Position numbers and translations under genes: made by a program. From the NCBI GenBank assembly GCA_013151965.1, contig JAADHF010000100.1:1-57020 (forward strand): a stretch of 57,020 nt of DNA, given 5' to 3'. Source of the DNA: Spirochaetota bacterium. Lineage in GTDB: Bacteria > Spirochaetota > Spirochaetia > SZUA-6. This document shows, one piece after another, positions 51,734 to 57,020 of the stretch. The notes beneath the pieces were generated by a model that was not told the DNA's origin, searched no databases, and was given only the letters and a program-made list of their open reading frames with translations. Position 1 is the stretch's first letter; the number at the start of each line of letters is the position of its first letter.

Positions 51734-52765
51734 TTAAGGAAAGTTTTTTCTAAAGACGGAAGCTGCTATTTTATTGCCATGATAGAGGTAATAATCCGTT
51801 TCTTCCCGTATTATTGTAAAACCGAGTTTTTTTAATATTTCGAATTTATGTTTATCACATCCCTGATATTCAAGAATGAGTTCCGGAAAATTTTCAAGTT
51901 CTGCAAAGAGCTCCCCGGCCGACAGATAGAATCCCTCTTCGAAACCGGGGAGAAGGAAAAAATCAAAGTCTAAGATTCTCTCGATAGAGATTGTACGTCT
52001 TCGGACCGTAATAATAGATCTTATTAAATTCTCCCCGGTTTCCACTCGATTTATAAAAACAGGCCTTCCTGTTTCCGGACTCTTTCTAAACAGGGATCCG
52101 AATACCGCTTCCGTTTCATAACCTGTAAGTACACCCTGCGGTCTGTTTTTAATTTTAATTGCAGTTTCACCGTTAATACTGTAGAGAAGCATTAAAGCCG
52201 GCAGGTCTCCGGTTGAAAGTTCCCTTCTTTCCACCCAGTAAGTATTCTTTTCCTGCTCCTTCAGGGCATTAAGTAAACCCGGTTCTTTTTCGGTATACAT
52301 GACCGCGGCCTGTTTCTGTAAAGGGTTCCCCGCAAGAGTTTTGTAGCCGTATTTCCTGTAATATTCATATGCAGCGGGACTGGTGGTCTGCAGTACGATA
52401 ACCTTCCCGCCGGTATCGAAGAAAAACCGGCGGGCTGTGTCAAGTAATTTACCCGATATACCGCGTCTCCTGTATTTTTTACAGGTATAAATATGGCCGG
52501 TCAATGCAATAGACTTAATTTCTTTTGATACGGTAAGCCAGAGATGCGAAACCGGTTTCCCTTCCATATAACCCAGGAAGAAATAGTCGGTGCTTTCGGT
52601 ATAATCACCGTTCAGCCGGCTCCTGATATTATTAAGCCAGGCGGAGCCTTTATGTGCAAGAAAGGGGATGACCGTATCGAGTAAATCTGCCGAAGGTGCC
52701 GTATACTGCCGTATATTAAGTTCCGTTCCATCCTTTAAGCTTACATTTGTATTTATTCCTGTCAT
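51734..52765 (-). CDS. GNAT-family N-acetyltransferase
   Basis: A 343-aa protein. Residues 10-150 have the GNAT fold: HLWLTVSKEIKSIALTGHIY, then the acetyl-CoA loop CKKYRRRGISGKLLD, and AYEYYRKYGYKTL near the end of the domain. The remaining 190 residues have no identified domain and may be a second, degenerate GNAT repeat, since LKKLGFTIIREE near the C-terminus looks like a GNAT end. Substrate unknown. It ends 25 bases before the AEC start and is probably cotranscribed. Confidence 0.82.
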   Translation of the reverse strand: MTGINTNVSLKDGTELNIRQYTAPSADLLDTVIPFLAHKGSAWLNNIRSRLNGDYTESTDYFFLGYMEGKPVSHLWLTVSKEIKSIALTGHIYTCKKYRRRGISGKLLDTARRFFFDTGGKVIVLQTTSPAAYEYYRKYGYKTLAGNPLQKQAAVMYTEKEPGLLNALKEQEKNTYWVERRELSTGDLPALMLLYSINGETAIKIKNRPQGVLTGYETEAVFGSLFRKSPETGRPVFINRVETGENLIRSIITVRRRTISIERILDFDFFLLPGFEEGFYLSAGELFAELENFPELILEYQGCDKHKFEILKKLGFTIIREETDYYLYHGNKIAASVFRKNFP

Positions 52766-52983
52766 CCTGATTTCCTTCTTCCGCTGTATACTTCCGTAAT
52801 AATAGTATAATGAGCGGATTTAAACAATAATTCATACGCCTGTTATACTTAAGGCCTTTAAAAAATATTGTAATTTTTCAGGTTATGCATATACTCATAT
52901 ATGATAACAGGGCTTTGATAGCTTGTCCGCAGGTATCATAAAAGGATTTTAATAGATAGAGAATAATAATTCGGGGGTATTGC

Positions 52984-54762
52984 ATGAAAAACTGGTCTAT
53001 GCGAACCAAGCTGTTTTTCGGGTTTGGTATTATACTGCTCATTCTTGCTGCGATTTCCGGACTTTCTTACTGGTCTGCACTTAGAAATAAAGAAATGGCT
53101 GCTGTGCTGCAGTATCAGGCGGTCAGAGACACTATTGATTTTATGGAACTGCAGAAGGATGTATTACAGATTCAGCTGGCGCTAACGGATGTATCGGCTA
53201 CAAAGGATATAAAAAGATACCAGGAGGCGGAAAATTATTACAAACAGGCAAAGAAGGCGCTAAAGGTTATTACATCGCGGCATACGGAAGTAAATAAGGC
53301 GCTTAAAGAAATGCTTGTAAAAATATCCAGGGATCTTGACACTTTTTACAGTATAGGGAAATCGGTGACGGATATGTATATAAAAGGAATTTCGAAAAAA
53401 AACAGAGAAATTGTGAAAGTATTCGCCCCCTATGCACAAACCGTCAATGAGGAAATAGAAGGTCTTATCACCGTGCATAAAGGTGAACTTAGTAACTATT
53501 TCGGTAAGATGAATCAAAGTTTTAATACGATGAATATTGTAAGGCTCGCATCTACTGCAGGTGCTGCTGTAATAGTGATTCTGCTTTCGTTACTCATATC
53601 GGCTTCGATTACAAAACCCGTTAAACTAATAGTAAAAACGGCGGAAAAAATGGAGAAGGGTGATATATCGCAGGATATCGATTTTAAATCGAAAGATGAA
53701 ATCGGAACCATGGCGGTTTCCCTTAATAATTTTATTGTTAACCTGCGGAATGCAGTGGGGAGGATACAGGAAGTATCGGACAGAATAGTCGAGGTGCGTC
53801 ATGATCTTATTACAGCTACAGAACAAACTGCTTCCGCTTCGAATGAAATTGCTGCAACGGTAAGTTCAATAAAGAACCAGATGGACAAACTTAACGGCGA
53901 GATCTCCGATGTTGCCGGCGCGGAAGAAGAATTCCGTACCGCAGTGGAAAATCTGGATAATCAGATAGCAAACCAGGCCACGGCAACGGAGGAATCTACT
54001 GCAAGTATCGAGGAGATGATAGCTTCCATTAATAATGTATCCGGTATTGTCGAATCGAAGAGAAATGCCGCCCGGCAGCTGGTAAAAACGGCAGCGGAGA
54101 GGGGCGAAGCAATAGAGAAATCAAACGAGAATATAAAAGGCCTGTTAAAACTGACCGATGAGGTTTCTTCTATTGCAGGGATAATTATGGATATTTCCAA
54201 GCAGACGAATATCCTGTCGATGAATGCCGCAATAGAAGCGGCACATGCGGGGGAAGCAGGCAAGGGTTTTGCTGTGGTCGCAGATGAAATTCGTAAATTA
54301 GCGGAGACATCGAATGAAAATGCGAATCAGATTTCATCTATAACGGAAAAGGTTATGGAGGGGATCGATAGAACATCGAGAGAGTCGGGTGAAAATTTAA
54401 CGGCATTCTTTAATATTAATAAAGAAATAGATTCCGTTGCGGATGCCCTGGCGGAAATAAATGCAAATGCAAGTGAATTAGCTGCAGGCGGAGAGCAGAT
54501 TCTTAAGGCAATGACTCAGTTAAACGGGATTACTGTTTCCGTAAGGGAAGGTGCAGATGAAATGAAACTCGGAATTAAGCAGATTTCGGAATCGATTCGG
54601 TTTATTTCAGGTGTTTCGGGCAGTGTTGTAAGTGGTATTACCGAAATAGACACAGGTACACAGGATATTTCGAAGGCTATAGGGGAAGTAAATAAACTCT
54701 CCAAAAAAATAGGTGATAATGCCCTGATTCTCGACGAAGAGGTTAAAAAGTTTAAGGTATAA
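52984..54762 (+). CDS. Methyl-accepting chemotaxis protein
   Basis: A 592-aa receptor: TM1 about 9-30, periplasmic four-helix-bundle-like sensor about 31-180, TM2 about 188-208, HAMP about 209-262, then the cytoplasmic signalling hairpin. The tip contains [20 protein letters not shown] and [16 protein letters not shown], which bind CheA/CheW. Glutamine and glutamate pairs flank it as methylation or deamidation sites, a possible target for the CheD encoded at 18939. No pentapeptide tether at the C-terminus. Shine-Dalgarno GGGGGT precedes the ATG. Confidence 0.95.
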   Translation: MKNWSMRTKLFFGFGIILLILAAISGLSYWSALRNKEMAAVLQYQAVRDTIDFMELQKDVLQIQLALTDVSATKDIKRYQEAENYYKQAKKALKVITSRHTEVNKALKEMLVKISRDLDTFYSIGKSVTDMYIKGISKKNREIVKVFAPYAQTVNEEIEGLITVHKGELSNYFGKMNQSFNTMNIVRLASTAGAAVIVILLSLLISASITKPVKLIVKTAEKMEKGDISQDIDFKSKDEIGTMAVSLNNFIVNLRNAVGRIQEVSDRIVEVRHDLITATEQTASASNEIAATVSSIKNQMDKLNGEISDVAGAEEEFRTAVENLDNQIANQATATEESTASIEEMIASINNVSGIVESKRNAARQLVKTAAERGEAIEKSNENIKGLLKLTDEVSSIAGIIMDISKQTNILSMNAAIEAAHAGEAGKGFAVVADEIRKLAETSNENANQISSITEKVMEGIDRTSRESGENLTAFFNINKEIDSVADALAEINANASELAAGGEQILKAMTQLNGITVSVREGADEMKLGIKQISESIRFISGVSGSVVSGITEIDTGTQDISKAIGEVNKLSKKIGDNALILDEEVKKFKV

Positions 54763-54772
54763 CGGCCGGCAG

Positions 54773-54794
54773 ATTCGTTTTACGAATTTGTTTT
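54773..54794 (+). terminator. Weak hairpin after the chemoreceptor gene
   Basis: ATTCGT (54773-54778) and ACGAAT (54782-54787) form a six-bp stem with a three-base loop, followed by TTGTTTT. The stem is AT-rich, so it would be a weak terminator at best. Confidence 0.4.
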
Positions 54795-54868
54795 ACGAGC
54801 CGCTTTGTGAAATACATATAGCTATGTTTTGGGTTATATGTTATACTATACACCGAAGGAACAATATT

Positions 54869-55015
54869 ATGTTAGGCACATGGGAACTTATCCTTATTAT
54901 TGCAATACTAATTCTGATATTCGGGACAAAACGTATTCTGAATGCAGGACACTTTATAGGAAAAGAATTAAAAAATTTCAGGGCGTTACTCGTAAGCAGG
55001 AGAAAGAATAATTAA
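54869..55015 (+). CDS. tatA: TatA/E-type twin-arginine translocase subunit, minimal
   Basis: A 48-aa protein, starting at the ATG at 54869 with AAGGA eight bases upstream. MLGTWELILIIAILILIFG is the single membrane helix ending in the conserved FG (18-19), and KRILNAGHFIGKELKNFR is the amphipathic helix. It lacks the long charged tail of usual TatA proteins, and the residue after FG-T is K where a proline is common. No tatC is nearby. A longer reading from 54788 has no family similarity in the added part. Confidence 0.8.
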   Translation: MLGTWELILIIAILILIFGTKRILNAGHFIGKELKNFRALLVSRRKNN

Positions 55016-55064
55016 TTCCTGATTTTTCACATTAGTGACAATTTTTTTAAAAGGAGATTGTGTG

Positions 55065-55850
55065 ATGAATACAGGTCTTAAGGGAAAGGCCGCACTTATC
55101 TGCGGGGCAAGCAGGGGACTTGGCCTGGCATGTGCGGAAAAACTGGCCGGAGAAGGAGCAAAGGTTATTCTCCTCTCCCGTAATAAGGATCTGCTTTTCG
55201 AAAGGGTGTCGAATCTGAATAATAGGGGGGTAGAGGCCCGGTTTATACCGGCGGATCTCTCTGTTATAGAAGAGATTCCGGCAATAGCAAAAAAGGCGGA
55301 AGCTTTCTGGGGTAATGTTGATATTCTGATTAATAACGCCGGAGGACCTCCCTCCGGACCCAATCTATCATTTAACGCTGACGTATGGATACATTCCTTT
55401 AAACAGAATTTTCTAAGTGCCGAAGAACTCACAAAACTCCTTATTCCGGCTATGGCGGAAAGCGGATGGGGCCGGATTATTAATTTAACCTCTATTACTG
55501 TAAAGCAGCCTGTAGAAAATTTGATTCTATCCAACAGTATCCGGATGGCTGTTACCGGCTGGGCAAAAACGCTCTCTTTGGAATTTGCGGCTGCCGGCGT
55601 TACGGTTAATAATATTGCGACCGGTTATACCTTAACGGAAAGGATTAATGAACTGGCGGCTGTTAAAGCGGAGCAGTCAGGCAGGGATGCGGAAGATGTA
55701 ATAGAGGAAATGGCTTCTAAAATCCCGATGAAGCGTATGGCGGAGCCGGAGGAAATTGCATCTGCGGCTGCTTTTCTTGCAAGCGATGCAGCATCGTATA
55801 TTACAGGGGTCACTCTTCCTGTTGACGGCGGTTATATTGCCGGTGTGTAA
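55065..55850 (+). CDS. Short-chain dehydrogenase/reductase lacking the catalytic Tyr-Lys pair
   Basis: A 262-aa Rossmann-fold protein. The dinucleotide loop ICGASRGLGLACAE (G14-x3-G18-x-G20), INNAGGPP, IINLTSI with the catalytic serine S143, and the C-terminal ITGVTLPVDGG are standard. At the YxxxK position it reads LSNSIR (155-160), so both the catalytic tyrosine and lysine are replaced. A subgroup of SDR proteins shows this; many are annotated as 3-oxoacyl reductases, but oxidoreductase activity is doubtful. The ATG at 55065 has AAGGAG eight bases before it; a GTG at 55035 is rejected. Confidence 0.85.
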   Translation: MNTGLKGKAALICGASRGLGLACAEKLAGEGAKVILLSRNKDLLFERVSNLNNRGVEARFIPADLSVIEEIPAIAKKAEAFWGNVDILINNAGGPPSGPNLSFNADVWIHSFKQNFLSAEELTKLLIPAMAESGWGRIINLTSITVKQPVENLILSNSIRMAVTGWAKTLSLEFAAAGVTVNNIATGYTLTERINELAAVKAEQSGRDAEDVIEEMASKIPMKRMAEPEEIASAAAFLASDAASYITGVTLPVDGGYIAGV

Positions 55851-55884
55851 ATGAGGATGTTTTTTTAATAATACATAAGCAACA

Positions 55885-55913
55885 TTGATTTTTAACTTTT
55901 CACGGGTTACAAT
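55885..55913 (+). promoter_or_regulatory. Sigma-70 promoter of the terminal lipoprotein gene
   Basis: TTGATT at 55885-55890, 17-bp spacer, TACAAT at 55908-55913. Predicted start near 55920, giving a leader of about 44 bases with a perfect AGGAGGT at 55950-55956 before the ATG at 55964. Confidence 0.65.
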
Positions 55914-55963
55914 ATAGATTACCTGTAGTTATTTAATTTATTTATTATCAGGAGGTAATATTA

Positions 55964-57020
55964 ATGAAAAAGAAGTTATTGATTTTAGGCGGAGCATTAC
56001 TCTTAGTATTTGCTTTTACCGGCTGTCAGTTTCTTGTCGCTATGCTGACGTCCATAAGCGGTACCGTAGTGGATGCACGCAGTGCGAAACTTACCGGGTT
56101 AAGCGGTGTGAGTATTACAATGACGCTGAAATCCGATACAGCTAAAACCTATACCGGTAAAAGTGATTCGTCCGGAAATTTTACAATTACAAATGTCGAT
56201 CCCGGTGAATATAAGATTGCAGCCGTATTAAACGGATGGTTTTTCCCGCCGAAGGATGTATATGTGGGCGGAATGGCTCAGGATCTGGGGAAAGTGCTTG
56301 GGATCGAGATGGATCAAAATACAAATCTTGCATCTTCCGCACTTTCATTTATTCTGGTCTGGAATGAGGTCTACAAGGATGTGGATGCCCACCTTACATA
56401 CGTCAAAGGAGACGGAAACGGAGGTCCGGCTGTAGACCCCGGGGTGCAGACTGCTTTTACAAAGCCGAATCAGGATTATTCTGCTATCGGTTTAGGCTTT
56501 GGCCCTGATAGTACAGGTAATCGTGAACATATTTCGTGGGAGAATATAGCATCTCTTAATACGGTTCGTGCTGTCATGAATGGAGATACCAGCTATCCGA
56601 ATGAACCTGCAGTGACTCTCGACAGGGATGATACGAACGGATCCGGTCCGGAGGTTATAACTGTAAGGACAATCCCCTACTGGCCAGCCGTAGGTTATTC
56701 GACAGGTATTACCCCTGATGGGACGGACAGCGGAAATTATTTACCCAAAACAGATCCGGATGGTGTTTCTGTCGCATATGCATGGGTCGGTGTAATGGAA
56801 TACTATATTGACGGGTATGATAAAGACGGTCTGGAATCGGCACGTCCGGCAACAGGCAGTTTGATATCATCTGCAGACAGTTCAGCCGATGCGGTTGTGT
56901 ATACCGTAAAGGGGAATGAACTTATAGGTAAATTCATAGTTCCTGATTTTGCAAATATCAGAACAGCAGATATGATCAGAATAAATCTTTTTGTAACAGA
57001 TACTGATTATTCCTATTTTC
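55964..57020 (+). CDS. Lipoprotein with carboxypeptidase-regulatory-like domain, partial
   Basis: Open to the end of the window, 352 codons so far. A lipoprotein signal ends LVFAFTGC (cysteine at residue 21). Residues 32-85 resemble a CarboxypepD-reg/Cna-B-like beta sandwich (ISGTVVDARSAKLTGLSGV, then GKSDSSGNFTITNVDPGEYK). The rest (about 115-352) is a beta-rich region with LVWNEVYKDVDAHLTYVKGD, similar to repeated modules in secreted bacterial proteins that begin L-x-W and V-D-L/A-H. It is probably surface or periplasmic. The 3' end and any further domains lie outside the window. Confidence 0.8.
   Translation, partial: MKKKLLILGGALLLVFAFTGCQFLVAMLTSISGTVVDARSAKLTGLSGVSITMTLKSDTAKTYTGKSDSSGNFTITNVDPGEYKIAAVLNGWFFPPKDVYVGGMAQDLGKVLGIEMDQNTNLASSALSFILVWNEVYKDVDAHLTYVKGDGNGGPAVDPGVQTAFTKPNQDYSAIGLGFGPDSTGNREHISWENIASLNTVRAVMNGDTSYPNEPAVTLDRDDTNGSGPEVITVRTIPYWPAVGYSTGITPDGTDSGNYLPKTDPDGVSVAYAWVGVMEYYIDGYDKDGLESARPATGSLISSADSSADAVVYTVKGNELIGKFIVPDFANIRTADMIRINLFVTDTDYSYF

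Noticed and set aside
54788..54868. N-terminal extension of TatA
   Set aside because: The added residues resemble nothing in the family, and a Shine-Dalgarno sequence supports 54869.
1..57020. tRNA, rRNA, riboswitch or CRISPR elements
   Set aside because: No cloverleaf, rRNA segment, recognised aptamer core or regularly spaced repeat array was seen in any intergenic gap; a covariance-model search could still find small RNAs.

Overview
The window looks like a chromosomal segment of a spirochaete (Spirochaetota, Treponema/Spirochaeta-like). This is inferred from a complete bacterial V-type ATPase operon, flagellar and chemotaxis genes (FliS, a FlgN-like chaperone, CheY, CheD, an MCP), a polA-coaE-SPOR cluster, a fused AroDE enzyme and several lipoproteins with loose spirochaetal lipoboxes. 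Most of the window has moderate-to-low GC. I see no rRNA, tRNA, CRISPR array or insertion sequence.

Layout. 107-8737: nine-gene V-ATPase operon (G/H-C-I-K-F-E-A-B-D). 8741-15178: murD with an unknown gene, an aminotransferase, carbamate kinase, an unknown 169-aa protein and a YhcC-type radical SAM protein. 15328-17718: solute-binding lipoprotein and an MsmK/UgpC-type ABC ATPase without permeases. 17831-18388: a Uma2 nuclease-family gene bracketed by a perfect 26-bp direct repeat derived from the ABC gene's terminator. 18546-19529: cheY-cheD. 19574-22696 (minus): ParB-like / spore-photoproduct-lyase-like / FecR operon. 22830-36686: LysM lipoprotein, phosphohexomutase, PAS sensor, hydrolase, GltS-like transporter, unknown protein, CsaA, DUF554, aroDE, class-V aminotransferase, PRPP synthetase with a zinc ribbon, and a sugar epimerase. 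36700-39400: a compositionally mosaic patch with a decayed AAA/DUF4143 ATPase, a methyltransferase and an orphan membrane protein. 39407-48820: Nudix, a propeller/NodB-like fusion, fliS-flgN-polA-coaE-SPOR, cysE and DUF212. 48872-57020: nitroreductase, CapA-like protein, AEC permease, GNAT, MCP, a minimal TatA, an atypical SDR and a lipoprotein running off the window.

Two genome-level signals stand out. First, at least six genes without a Shine-Dalgarno sequence have a near-consensus sigma-70 promoter (17-bp spacer) whose predicted +1 falls on or within 1-2 nt of the start codon, which suggests routine leaderless transcription. Second, two otherwise intact genes (AEC permease, methyltransferase) have no ATG/GTG/TTG at their proper N-terminus but carry a well-placed Shine-Dalgarno sequence seven bases before an ATT codon, and the decayed ATPase has an ATA at the equivalent place. 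The Uma2 cassette with its terminator-derived direct repeats is the best candidate for an undescribed mobile unit.
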